Assembly (NCBI GenBank): GCA_019114115.1
Contig: DXGD01000196.1
Coordinates: 1 to 11,529 of the forward strand
From: Candidatus Nesterenkonia stercoripullorum
Lineage (GTDB): Bacteria; Actinomycetota; Actinomycetes; Actinomycetales; Micrococcaceae
Reading direction: 5' to 3'
DNA length: 11,529 nucleotides
In this document: in pieces, positions 1-6,305 of the stretch
Position numbering within the stretch: position 1 is the stretch's first letter
Layout: every line of letters starts with the position of its first letter
The notes under the pieces: model-generated
Told to the model about the DNA's origin: nothing
Seen by the model: only the letters and a program-made list of their open reading frames with translations
Databases searched by the model: none
Program-made: the position numbers and the translations under genes

Positions 1-1480
1 CGCGCAGCACATCTGCCAGCACCGCCATCCCGGGACGGATGCGCTGCGCCGGAATCGCCCCGTAGCCCAGGCGGAAGCTTGAAGCCGGGTCATGCCGTCC
101 GCTGGCTTCGGGTGCACTGAAGAAGGCCTCCCCCGCTTCCAGCAGCACTCCGCGCCGTGCGGCCTTCTCGACGACGCCGGCGACGTCGAGCCCGTAAGGG
201 CCCTGGCACCACAGCGTCAGCCCGCCGGGCGGGAAAGGGCCCGCGGGGAAAGGGAAGACCTCTTCGGCCGCCGTCGTCATGAGCTGCCATTTCCGGCGCA
301 TCTCCTCGCGATGCAGGCGCAGCGCCCGGTGGTAGTCGCCCGAGTCCAGGAACAGCGCCATCGCCCGCTGCAGTTGTCCCGGGACATGACGGACGGAATA
401 GCGCATATCCCGGCGCAGGTGCTCCAGCAGCGGAGCGGGCCCGACCAGGAAGCCCAGCCGGAGCCCGGGCGCCAGAAACTTCGAGAACGACCCCAGGTGC
501 ACCACGTGCCCGTGAACGTCCAGCGCTTTCAGCGAGGGTGACGGCTGACCGTGGTACCGGAATTCTGCATCGTGATCGTCTTCGACGACGATCGTCCCGC
601 TCTCCTGCGCAAGCTCCAGCAGCTGCTCCCGACGCCCGCGGCTCAGCGTCACGTTCGTCGGACAGTGGTGGCTGGGGGTCAGCAGGGCCAGCTCCACGCC
701 GCGTAGGCTCGCCGGCACGACGGCGCCCTCGCCGTCGACCGGGAGCCGCTCGATATGCGCCCCGCTGCGCAGCAGGATATGCCGGGCGTCGAGGTAGCCA
801 GGGTCCTCCAGCAGAACGCGGCTGCCCGGGCCCAGCACCGCATTGCTGACCAGATGCATGCCGTGCTGGGTGCCCAGCGTGATCATGATCTCCTCGGCAG
901 CGGCGTCGACGCCCCGGGAAGGCAGCAGCCGGGTGCGGATCATCTCGACCAGGTACGGATCGTCGACCCCGCTGCTGTCCATCACGCTCTGCCGCAGATG
1001 CGGTCCGTACATGGCCTCGCGCAGGCAACGCTGCCATCCGCGCACCGGGAAGCTGCGATTCTCCACCTGCCCCACGATGAACGGATACGGCGCTTCGAAC
1101 CAGGAGGCGGGCTTCACCAAATCAGGGACGTTCGCGTCTGCTGGAGGGGGCAACCTGCGCGACCAGTCGATGCCCTGGCCCGGCTCCCCTTCGATGTCCA
1201 CAGGAGGTGGCTCCGGGACCAGCTCCGGGGTGAGGTCAGGCGTCACGAAAATGCCGCGCCGTTCTTGGCTCGCGACATATCCCTGCGCCATCAGCTCCTG
1301 ATAGGCGAGGTTGACCGTGTTCCGGGAGACGTCGAGCTGATCGGCGAGTTCACGAGAGGACGGCAGGGCGTGCTTCGGGCTCAGCGTGCCGTGCCGGATC
1401 CCGTCGATCATCGTCTCGGCGATCTGCCGATACATCGGCACCGTGCTCTCTTTGTCGATGTCGAAGAAGAGCTCACTCAT
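1..1480 (-). CDS. MocR/GabR-type GntR transcriptional regulator with aminotransferase-like domain (3' end cut by window edge)
   Basis: A pyridoxal-phosphate-dependent transcriptional regulator. 493 residues are visible, and the family is usually about 450-500, so only a few C-terminal residues should be missing. Residues about 10-78 form a GntR winged helix (VPMYRQIAETMIDGI, LPSSRELADQLDVSRNTV, GYVASQERRGIFV). A proline-rich linker follows at about 80-120. A fold-type-I aminotransferase domain runs from about 125 to the end: SHHCPTN at 270-276, EDDHDAEFRY at 300-309, the PLP-lysine motif SFSK (Lys334), and FRLGY with Arg470, the usual carboxylate-binding arginine. His303 sits where GabR-like proteins normally have the Tyr of EDDYD. 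The start is ATG with AGGAGG 11 bases upstream. In this family the domain senses PLP, amino acids or amines, and the protein binds direct repeats. It lies 88 bp downstream of ald on the same strand, so control of ald and of the divergent aminotransferase is a reasonable inference. The effector is unknown. Confidence 0.93.
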   Translation of the reverse strand, partial: MSELFFDIDKESTVPMYRQIAETMIDGIRHGTLSPKHALPSSRELADQLDVSRNTVNLAYQELMAQGYVASQERRGIFVTPDLTPELVPEPPPVDIEGEPGQGIDWSRRLPPPADANVPDLVKPASWFEAPYPFIVGQVENRSFPVRGWQRCLREAMYGPHLRQSVMDSSGVDDPYLVEMIRTRLLPSRGVDAAAEEIMITLGTQHGMHLVSNAVLGPGSRVLLEDPGYLDARHILLRSGAHIERLPVDGEGAVVPASLRGVELALLTPSHHCPTNVTLSRGRREQLLELAQESGTIVVEDDHDAEFRYHGQPSPSLKALDVHGHVVHLGSFSKFLAPGLRLGFLVGPAPLLEHLRRDMRYSVRHVPGQLQRAMALFLDSGDYHRALRLHREEMRRKWQLMTTAAEEVFPFPAGPFPPGGLTLWCQGPYGLDVAGVVEKAARRGVLLEAGEAFFSAPEASGRHDPASSFRLGYGAIPAQRIRPGMAVLADVLR

Positions 1481-1500
1481 TCACGCACGCCCCTCCTCGC

Positions 1501-1510
1501 CATCACGTGA
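1501..1510. promoter_or_regulatory. CATCACGTGA element in the regulator's leader
   Basis: The ten bases CATCACGTGA, with palindromic core TCACGTGA, lie 20 bases before the regulator's start codon and just upstream of its Shine-Dalgarno. The same ten bases recur at 2833-2842 inside a longer palindrome upstream of ald. Both genes thus carry the element in front of them. An operator role is inference from this repetition only. Confidence 0.35.
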
Positions 1511-1525
1511 CTCGACCCATCTCCG

Positions 1526-1563
1526 CTCGCAGGTCAGCAGGCCATCAGGCCACACCCTGCGAG
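1526..1563 (-). repeat. Inverted repeat with nested tandem repeat at the presumed regulator transcription start
   Basis: CTCGCAGG (1526-1533) and CCTGCGAG (1556-1563) form an eight-base perfect inverted repeat. Between them CAGGCCA occurs twice (1538-1544 and 1546-1552, period 8). The repeat lies just downstream of the predicted -10 box of the regulator's promoter, so it covers the likely transcription start and early leader. No T-run follows on the minus strand, which argues against an intrinsic terminator of ald. It could be an autoregulatory operator or an RNA hairpin in the leader; this is inference. Confidence 0.4.
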
Positions 1564-1567
1564 ACGT

Positions 1568-1597
1568 TTTATACAGCCGCCGCACTCCGCATGTCAA
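1568..1597 (-). promoter_or_regulatory. Near-consensus SigA-type promoter for the regulator, inside the 3' end of ald
   Basis: On the minus strand TTGACA (1597-1592), a perfect -35 hexamer, is followed after 18 bases by TATAAA (1573-1568), five of six matches to the -10 consensus. The -10 box overlaps the ald stop codon. Transcription would start near 1560 and give a leader of about 80 bases before the regulator's ATG at 1480. So close a match is uncommon in such G+C-rich DNA. It implies that the regulator can be transcribed apart from ald. There is no experimental support here. Confidence 0.65.
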
Positions 1598-2705
1598 GGG
1601 CTTGCGTCGGCGTCACGGCCTCAATCCCCAGGTCACGCCCCACCGGAGGTGAGGTCAGCTGCCCGCCGAGAGTCGAGAGCCCCGCCTGAAGCCCAGGATT
1701 CGACCGAGCCGCCTCACGCAGCCCCAGATTCGCCACCTGGGCGGCATAGGGCGTCGTCACATTGGACAGCGCGAATGTCGAAGTACGTGGCACGGCGCCT
1801 GGCATATTGGCGACACAGTAGAACGTCGCGTCATGCACCCGGAAAGTGGCATCGTCATGCGTCGTCGGCCGCGAATCTTCGAAGCAGCCGCCCTGGTCGA
1901 TGGCGATGTCGACGAGCACGGCGCCGGGCCGCATCTGACGCACCATCTCATTGGTGACCAGTTTCGGTGCCCGGGCCCCCGGGATGAGGACCGCGCCGAT
2001 CACCAGGTCAGCCTGGGCCACTTCCTCCTCCAGCGAGTACTTGCTGGAAGCGACGGTCCGGATCCGGCCCTGGTACATCCGGTCGGCGGCGCGGAGCTTG
2101 CTGATGTCCTTGTCCAGCAGCACGACGTCGGCCCACAGGCTCGTCGCCACGTCCACGGCATTCATCCCGGACACCCCTGCGCCGATGATCACCACGCGCG
2201 CGGGCTTCACCCCGGAGACGCCGCCGATCAGCGCACCGGTCCCGCCATTGGTCCGGAACATCTGCTGAAGGCCCATCAGCGGCGCCAGCCGCCCGGCCAC
2301 CTCGGACATCGGGAAGAGCAGCGGCAGCGAACCGTCCGGGGCCGTGACCATCTCATAGGCGATCGAGTCGACTTCCGCGTCGAGAAGCGCGCGAGTGCAG
2401 GACTCGCTGGCTGCCAGGTGCAGGTAGGTGAACAGCCCCAGGCCTGGCCTGAGCCGGTGATACTCCTCCGGCAGCGGCTCCTTGACTTTGAGCACCAGTT
2501 CAGATTCGGCCCAGAGGGCATCGGCTGTGTCGATGACCGCCGCGCCGGCAGAGCGGAACTCCTCATCGGAGATCGTCGATCCCTGTCCGGCACCGGCCTG
2601 GACGAAGACGTCGTGGCCCTGGGAGCTGAGCTCATATACCCCGGCCGGCGTCATGGCGACGCGATGCTCGTTGTTCTTGACCTCAGCGGGGATGCCCACG
2701 CGCAT
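1569..2705 (-). CDS. ald: Alanine dehydrogenase
   Basis: NAD-dependent L-alanine dehydrogenase (alanine + NAD + water <=> pyruvate + ammonium + NADH), cytosolic, usually a hexamer. The protein is 378 residues; the family is about 371. The N-terminal motif MRVGIPAEVKNNEHRVAMTP is characteristic. Positions used by the Mycobacterium tuberculosis enzyme are all present at the same numbers: Arg15 and Lys75 (KVKEP) for substrate, His96 (LHLA) and Asp270 (DIAIDQGG) for catalysis, the dinucleotide loop GAGVSG at 175-180, and Asp198 for the NAD ribose. The start at 2705 is fixed by the family N-terminus and by AAGGAGGA five bases upstream. An in-frame ATG at 2816 would add 37 unrelated residues and is rejected. 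The gene is divergent from the aminotransferase, whose presumed alanine product it would deaminate. The regulator lies downstream. Repeats at 2758-2789 are candidate control sites. Confidence 0.97.
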   Translation of the reverse strand: MRVGIPAEVKNNEHRVAMTPAGVYELSSQGHDVFVQAGAGQGSTISDEEFRSAGAAVIDTADALWAESELVLKVKEPLPEEYHRLRPGLGLFTYLHLAASESCTRALLDAEVDSIAYEMVTAPDGSLPLLFPMSEVAGRLAPLMGLQQMFRTNGGTGALIGGVSGVKPARVVIIGAGVSGMNAVDVATSLWADVVLLDKDISKLRAADRMYQGRIRTVASSKYSLEEEVAQADLVIGAVLIPGARAPKLVTNEMVRQMRPGAVLVDIAIDQGGCFEDSRPTTHDDATFRVHDATFYCVANMPGAVPRTSTFALSNVTTPYAAQVANLGLREAARSNPGLQAGLSTLGGQLTSPPVGRDLGIEAVTPTQALDMRSAAAV

Positions 2706-2710
2706 AATGA

Positions 2711-2718
2711 TCCTCCTT
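2711..2718 (-). promoter_or_regulatory. Ribosome binding site of ald
   Basis: AAGGAGGA on the minus strand, five bases before the ATG at 2705. It decides the start in favour of MRVGIP and against the upstream in-frame ATG at 2816. Confidence 0.9.
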
Positions 2719-2757
2719 GGGGAATGTGGTTCCGCGGACCGGCTGCGCTCCCCTGCC

Positions 2758-2789
2758 GTCCAGGACGAACAATGTTCAGGACGAACAAT
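2758..2789. repeat. Tandem 16-bp direct repeat upstream of ald, candidate MocR operator
   Basis: Two adjacent 16-base units match at 15 of 16 positions, with CAGGACGAACAAT identical in both (2761-2773 and 2777-2789). A third GGAC core, in AAGTGGACAT, keeps exactly the same phase (GGAC at 2763, 2779 and 2795). The units lie about 53-84 bases upstream of the ald start. MocR-family regulators such as GabR and TauR are known to bind direct repeats in the promoters they control. This is therefore the best candidate operator in the window for the adjacent regulator, an inference not tested here. Confidence 0.6.
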
Positions 2790-2831
2790 CAAGTGGACAT
2801 GGGTGAGCCGTCGCAACGATCCGCTCTCTCG

Positions 2832-2845
2832 GCATCACGTGATGC
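2832..2845. repeat. Perfect 14-bp palindrome in the divergent region
   Basis: GCATCACGTGATGC reads the same on both strands. Its CATCACGTGA part recurs upstream of the regulator gene at 1501-1510. The symmetry suits a dimeric regulator of another type than MocR, which favours direct repeats. The binding protein is unknown. Confidence 0.5.
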
Positions 2846-2933
2846 ACACCACGAGTATCGGATCGGGCCGTTTCGCAGCGCCAGAACCAGATGGCGTCGA
2901 TCCCATAAGACCAGCCCCGTGCCGGTACCCGTA

Positions 2934-2946
2934 CACCAGCCTGGTG
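2934..2946. repeat. Inverted repeat CACCAG-C-CTGGTG
   Basis: Six-base perfect arms around one central base, among a cluster of CCAG/CTGG words between 2881 and 2970 on the aminotransferase side of the divergent region. It could be a protein-binding site for control of the aminotransferase. It is short, and chance occurrence is possible. Confidence 0.3.
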
Positions 2947-3120
2947 CCATCGAATGGCTCACCTCTGGTCCTGCCGTTAAACCGGCAAGCATGATGCCCT
3001 GATACTTAGTGTCCCGTCTCACATGCAGGGACCTTCCCTGATAGCCGTCGACGACGACGCCGCGGACGGCACCAGACGCCGTCGCGCCGCACCACCAGAA
3101 TTGCCGCACCGACCCGAATT

Positions 3121-3127
3121 GAAGGAG
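3121..3127 (+). promoter_or_regulatory. Ribosome binding site of the aminotransferase
   Basis: GAAGGAG ends six bases before the ATG at 3134. It supports that start over the in-frame ATG at 3023, which would add 37 Arg/Pro-rich residues with no family resemblance. Confidence 0.85.
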
Positions 3128-3133
3128 CCGAGG

Positions 3134-4531
3134 ATGACGACTACCGGAGTCACCACCGATCGAGAGCAGCTCGACACGACGACACTGCGTGATCGAGCCC
3201 GGCAGAATCTGTTTCAGCACTTCACCCGCAGGGATCAGATCAGCGGCGGGTTCCCCATCTATGCCAGCGGCAACGGCTGCTATATGACCGACACCGACGG
3301 CAACCGCGTCCTCGACGGCCTGGCCGGACTGTTCTGCGTGAACATGGGCCACGGGCGTCACGATATCGCTGAGGCCGGTGCCCAGCAGCTGCACAAGCTG
3401 GCCTATGCGAGCAACTGGGGCAGCGCCACCGAGCCGGCGATCGCCGCGGCCGGACTGATCGGCGAGCTGGCACCCGAGGATCTGGAGTCCACGTTCTTCG
3501 TCAACTCAGGGTCTGAAGCCGTGGAGACCGCGATCAAGTTCTCCCGTCAGTACCACCGCAGCCAGGGTGAGCCGCAGCGCACCAAGTTCATCTCCCGCAA
3601 CATGGCCTACCACGGCGTCACGATGGGGGCGCTCTCCGTCACTCAGCTCAACGCGATCAAGGACCCCTTCCGGCCGCTGCTGCAGGGCGTGCGCGAAGTG
3701 CCCAATACGCTGGGGTACACCGGCGACTGCGGACCGGCAGCTGAGCTGCCCTCGATCACCGCGATCCGTGAGGTCATCGCCGAAGAGGGCGGCGACACCA
3801 TCGCCGCGATCTTCGCCGAGCCGGTGCAGAACGGCCGCGGCGCGCTCGTCCCACCGGACGGGTACTGGCAGGAGTTGCGCTCGATCTGCGACGAGCACGG
3901 CATCCTGCTGGTCTCGGACGAGGTGATCTGCTCCTTCGGGCGGCTGGGTCACTGGTTCGGCCAGGGCCTGACCGGCGTCACCCCGGACATCATCACCTTC
4001 GCCAAGGGGTCCACCTCGGGCTACGCACCGCTGGGCGGCATGATCACCCGGCGTCGTCTGGTTGATGAGCTCTACAACTCCGATGCCGGCGGCGTCTTCA
4101 CTCACGGCGCCACCTGGGGCGGGCACCCGGTCTCGACGGCCATCGCCTACGCGAACATCTCGGCGATGCGCGACGAGAAGATCCTCGACAACGTCAGCAG
4201 CCGCGGGCCCGGCCTGAAGGCCGAGCTGGACCGCCTGAAGGATGCGCACCGCTGCGTCAAGGATGTGCGCGGCACCGGCTACTTCTACGCCGTGGAGCTG
4301 ATGGCCGACAGCAGCAGCGGCCGCGAACTGACCCATGAGGAGCATCTCAAAGTTCTGCGCGAGATCCTGCCAGCCGCATTCAAACGCACCGGCGTCAGTC
4401 TGCGCGGCGATGACCGCGGCGGGACGATGCTGATGATCTCGCCTCCGCTGGTGGCTCAGGACGAGGAGCTGAAACACCTGATCCAGGGTGTCGACGCAAT
4501 GCTGGAGGATGTGGACACGCAGATTCGCTGA
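3134..4531 (+). CDS. Class III (omega) PLP-dependent aminotransferase, probably pyruvate-accepting
   Basis: A 465-residue fold-type-I aminotransferase of the omega-amino acid/diamine class; the usual length is 420-470. Motifs in order: DGLAGLFCVNMGHGR at 61-75; NSGSEA at 124-129 for the PLP phosphate; AYHG at 158-161, aromatic stacking on PLP; AEPVQ at 228-232; SDEV with Asp262 to the pyridine nitrogen; FAKG with Lys291 as the Schiff-base lysine; THGATWGGHP at 323-332; and SPPL near 436-439. Family members move the terminal amino group of beta-alanine, taurine, putrescine, GABA or aromatic amines to pyruvate or 2-oxoglutarate, and sequence reading alone cannot choose. Divergence from ald favours pyruvate as acceptor, with alanine recycled by Ald. 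No sulfoacetaldehyde acetyltransferase or aldehyde dehydrogenase lies in the window, so a taurine or polyamine route is not shown. The gene is monocistronic, ending at the terminator at 4572. Confidence 0.92.
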   Translation: MTTTGVTTDREQLDTTTLRDRARQNLFQHFTRRDQISGGFPIYASGNGCYMTDTDGNRVLDGLAGLFCVNMGHGRHDIAEAGAQQLHKLAYASNWGSATEPAIAAAGLIGELAPEDLESTFFVNSGSEAVETAIKFSRQYHRSQGEPQRTKFISRNMAYHGVTMGALSVTQLNAIKDPFRPLLQGVREVPNTLGYTGDCGPAAELPSITAIREVIAEEGGDTIAAIFAEPVQNGRGALVPPDGYWQELRSICDEHGILLVSDEVICSFGRLGHWFGQGLTGVTPDIITFAKGSTSGYAPLGGMITRRRLVDELYNSDAGGVFTHGATWGGHPVSTAIAYANISAMRDEKILDNVSSRGPGLKAELDRLKDAHRCVKDVRGTGYFYAVELMADSSSGRELTHEEHLKVLREILPAAFKRTGVSLRGDDRGGTMLMISPPLVAQDEELKHLIQGVDAMLEDVDTQIR

Positions 4532-4571
4532 ACTGGCCGATCTGGCTCGCCTATGACCGCCATCCATTCCG

Positions 4572-4632
4572 CGACGACGGGACTCAGCCGACACCTGATG
4601 AGAAGGTGCCGGCTGAGTCCCGTCGTCGTTTT
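4572..4632 (+). terminator. Strong intrinsic terminator after the aminotransferase
   Basis: A 19-base perfect inverted repeat (4572-4590 with 4610-4628) continues after one mismatch into CACCT/AGGTG, giving 24 paired bases around the loop GATGAGA. TTTT follows at 4629-4632. On the other strand the stem is not followed by a T-run, so it acts in the plus direction. It separates the aminotransferase transcript from the symporter gene. Confidence 0.9.
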
Positions 4633-4662
4633 GTCCACAAACGCTCGCGTGCTGGGACACAG

Positions 4663-4674
4663 AGCGTATACGCT
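4663..4674. promoter_or_regulatory. 12-bp palindrome upstream of the symporter
   Basis: AGCGTATACGCT is a perfect palindrome 53 bases before the symporter start, in the short gap after the terminator, where a promoter must lie if the symporter has its own. Its GT-AT-AC centre resembles operators of FadR/GntR-type dimers, and TATACG could serve as a -10 box. I find no convincing -35 at the right distance. The role is inferred from position and symmetry. Confidence 0.35.
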
Positions 4675-4726
4675 TCGTCACAGTGCGGTCGGAGAGTCTG
4701 ACCAGGAAGTTTAGGTACAGAGACAC

Positions 4727-6178
4727 ATGAATTGGCATTTGGTCTGGATTATCGGGTTCCTGGTTCTGCTGTTCGTGGTGAGCCTTGTCGCCACCCGGAC
4801 GGTCAAGACTGCGGACAACTACATCATGGGAGATTTCAAGATGGGGTTCTTCCCCATCTGCGGCTCGATCATCGCCACCGTGACCGGTTCGGCAGCCCTG
4901 ATCGGTGGAGCTGCACAGGGATTCAATCTGGGTATCTCCTACTCCATCACCGTGATCAGCTTCGTCGGCTTCACCATCGTGTCGATGCTGCTTCTGGGTC
5001 CCATTATCCGCAGGCTCAAGCTCTACACGCTGCCCGATCTCTTCGCCCGCCGCTTCGGCAAGGCCTCAGCTCTGCTGCCGGCCCTGATCATCGCCTTCAT
5101 GTACATGACTCCGACGTTCGGCATGCAGCTGGTAGGAATGGCCTCGATCCTCTCCTCGATCACGGAGCTGCCGTATATCTGGGGGATCCTGCTCGGTTTC
5201 GTCGTCATCATAGCCTTCACGATGATCGGCGGACTTCCCAGCGTCGCGTGGACCGATGCGATCCAGACGGTCGTCATCCTGGCAGGTGTCGCACTGACGT
5301 TCATCTTCGGCATCATCTACGTAGGTGGCCCCACGGAATTCGTCCGCTCGGCGCCGAGTGACCTCCTGAGCTTCGGCAGCATCGGCACCACGGAGATGTT
5401 GAACTGGTTCCTCGTCTTCGGTCCCTTCTATATCGTCTGGCAGACCACGTGGCAGCGCATCACAGCCGCACGCAGCGTGAAGACCGGCATGTCAGCGGTG
5501 ATCGTGGGGTTCATCATCTCCGGCATCATCGGCGTCATGGCCATCCTTATCGGCATCGCAGGAGTGCAGGTCTTTCCCGCTGAGACCAACCCGGACTCGG
5601 TCTACACGATGTTCATCGTGGACCTGTTCCCCGATTGGTTCGGTGGCCTGCTCATGGTCTCCCTCCTGGCCGCACTCCTGACGGGTGCGACGTCGTTCCT
5701 GCTCAGCGGCGCCATCAACATCTCCAAAGATATCTACCAAGGCTGGGTCAATCCCCAGGCCGACGACGAGCGCATCCTGAAGGTCTCCAGGCTCTCCGTG
5801 GCCGCCATGGCGTTTCTGGGTCTGCTCATCGCCCTGCTGATCGAAGACATCATCGCGATATACCAAGTGGCGCTCTCCTTCACCGCAGCGTCGCTGGTCA
5901 TGCCGGTGATGGCCGCAATGTTCTGGCGACGAGCCACGAAGGCCGGGGTCATTGTCAGCATTGTTGGAGCTGTCGCCGCTGCTCTACTCTGGCGGATCGC
6001 GGGACAGCCGCTCGGGATCCATGAGATCGGGCCCGGACTCGTCGTCTCAGCCGTGCTGCTGGTGGCAGTGAGCCTGGGCACCGCGCATTCTCCCGACGAG
6101 AAGGTCACCGCCTATTTCCACGACCGCAAACGCCTGGGCTCGGAAAACCCCGAAGACGTCACTGCCGGTGCCAGCTAA
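4727..6178 (+). CDS. Sodium:solute symporter (SSS family)
   Basis: An integral membrane transporter coupling Na+ influx to solute uptake; 483 residues, with about 13 hydrophobic segments as expected (about 4-24, 40-62, 70-96, 114-140, 150-170, 180-201, 224-242, 255-283, 304-331, 355-378, 380-400, 405-425, 434-452). Diagnostic motifs are WTDAIQ at 175-180 and the Na+-site helix LLTGATSFLLSGAIN followed by DIY at 335-337, a variant of the SSS signature. The substrate cannot be read off; family members carry amino acids, osmolytes, carboxylates, nucleobases or sugars. An in-frame stop at 4712 and loss of the first membrane helix from any later start leave ATG 4727 as the only reasonable start, although its Shine-Dalgarno is poor (AGGAA about 18 bases away). 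It precedes the amidohydrolase by 127 bases with no terminator of terminator strength, so co-transcription and import of the hydrolase substrate are plausible. Confidence 0.93.
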   Translation: MNWHLVWIIGFLVLLFVVSLVATRTVKTADNYIMGDFKMGFFPICGSIIATVTGSAALIGGAAQGFNLGISYSITVISFVGFTIVSMLLLGPIIRRLKLYTLPDLFARRFGKASALLPALIIAFMYMTPTFGMQLVGMASILSSITELPYIWGILLGFVVIIAFTMIGGLPSVAWTDAIQTVVILAGVALTFIFGIIYVGGPTEFVRSAPSDLLSFGSIGTTEMLNWFLVFGPFYIVWQTTWQRITAARSVKTGMSAVIVGFIISGIIGVMAILIGIAGVQVFPAETNPDSVYTMFIVDLFPDWFGGLLMVSLLAALLTGATSFLLSGAINISKDIYQGWVNPQADDERILKVSRLSVAAMAFLGLLIALLIEDIIAIYQVALSFTAASLVMPVMAAMFWRRATKAGVIVSIVGAVAAALLWRIAGQPLGIHEIGPGLVVSAVLLVAVSLGTAHSPDEKVTAYFHDRKRLGSENPEDVTAGAS

Positions 6179-6209
6179 TCCGACGGTCACCCGGCGCTGT
6201 TGAGATGAT

Positions 6210-6224
6210 AGGAGAAACTCTCCT
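6210..6224. repeat. Small inverted repeat in the symporter-amidohydrolase gap
   Basis: AGGAGA-AAC-TCTCCT: six-base arms with a three-base loop, 31 bases after the symporter stop. No T-run follows, so it is unlikely to terminate. It could be an mRNA-stabilising hairpin or an operator. The rest of the gap (6179-6305) shows nothing but the amidohydrolase ribosome binding site AGAAGGAA just before 6306. Confidence 0.3.
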
Positions 6225-6305
6225 GGCACCATCACCTCACACCTATGCGCCCGGCGCCACGGCACCCGCAGGACGCACCCAGCACCAGACACAGAGAAGG
6301 AACTG

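Larger units (their letters stand above)
2706..3133. other. 428-bp divergent regulatory region between ald and the aminotransferase
   Basis: This gap separates two outward-facing genes and is long for such compact DNA. It holds the 13-bp direct repeat (2758-2789), a 14-bp palindrome (2832-2845), CACCAG-C-CTGGTG (2934-2946), TGCCG-6-CGGCA (2972-2987) and CAGGGA-CCT-TCCCTG (3026-3040). CCAG or CTGG occurs repeatedly (2881, 2887, 2911, 2936, 2941, 2966). I find no convincing -35/-10 pair for either gene; GATACT at 3001-3006 is a weak -10 candidate for the aminotransferase. A 67-codon open frame at 2799-3002 has no clear Shine-Dalgarno and no recognisable motif, so I do not call it a gene. Confidence 0.7.

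Noticed and set aside
90..1037. Long open frame on the minus strand in another phase of the regulator
   Set aside because: The product is an Arg/Gly/Ala-rich string without motifs, while the overlapping frame reads as an intact MocR regulator.
1526..1563. Intrinsic terminator after ald
   Set aside because: The inverted repeat has a 22-base loop and no T-run on the minus strand, and it coincides with the regulator's presumed transcription start.
1833..3002. 389-codon plus-strand frame opposite ald, and its 67-codon end part in the intergenic region (2799-3002)
   Set aside because: It is mostly antisense to a certain gene. The intergenic part has no clear Shine-Dalgarno and no recognisable motif.
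3134..4531. Naming the aminotransferase taurine-pyruvate aminotransferase (tpa)
   Set aside because: The context with ald and a MocR regulator resembles taurine loci, but no xsc, pta or taurine transporter is visible, and the motifs seen are shared by the whole class III family.
3506..4738. 410-codon minus-strand frame opposite the aminotransferase
   Set aside because: Its composition is that of an antisense shadow of a G+C-rich gene, and the plus strand encodes a complete class III aminotransferase.
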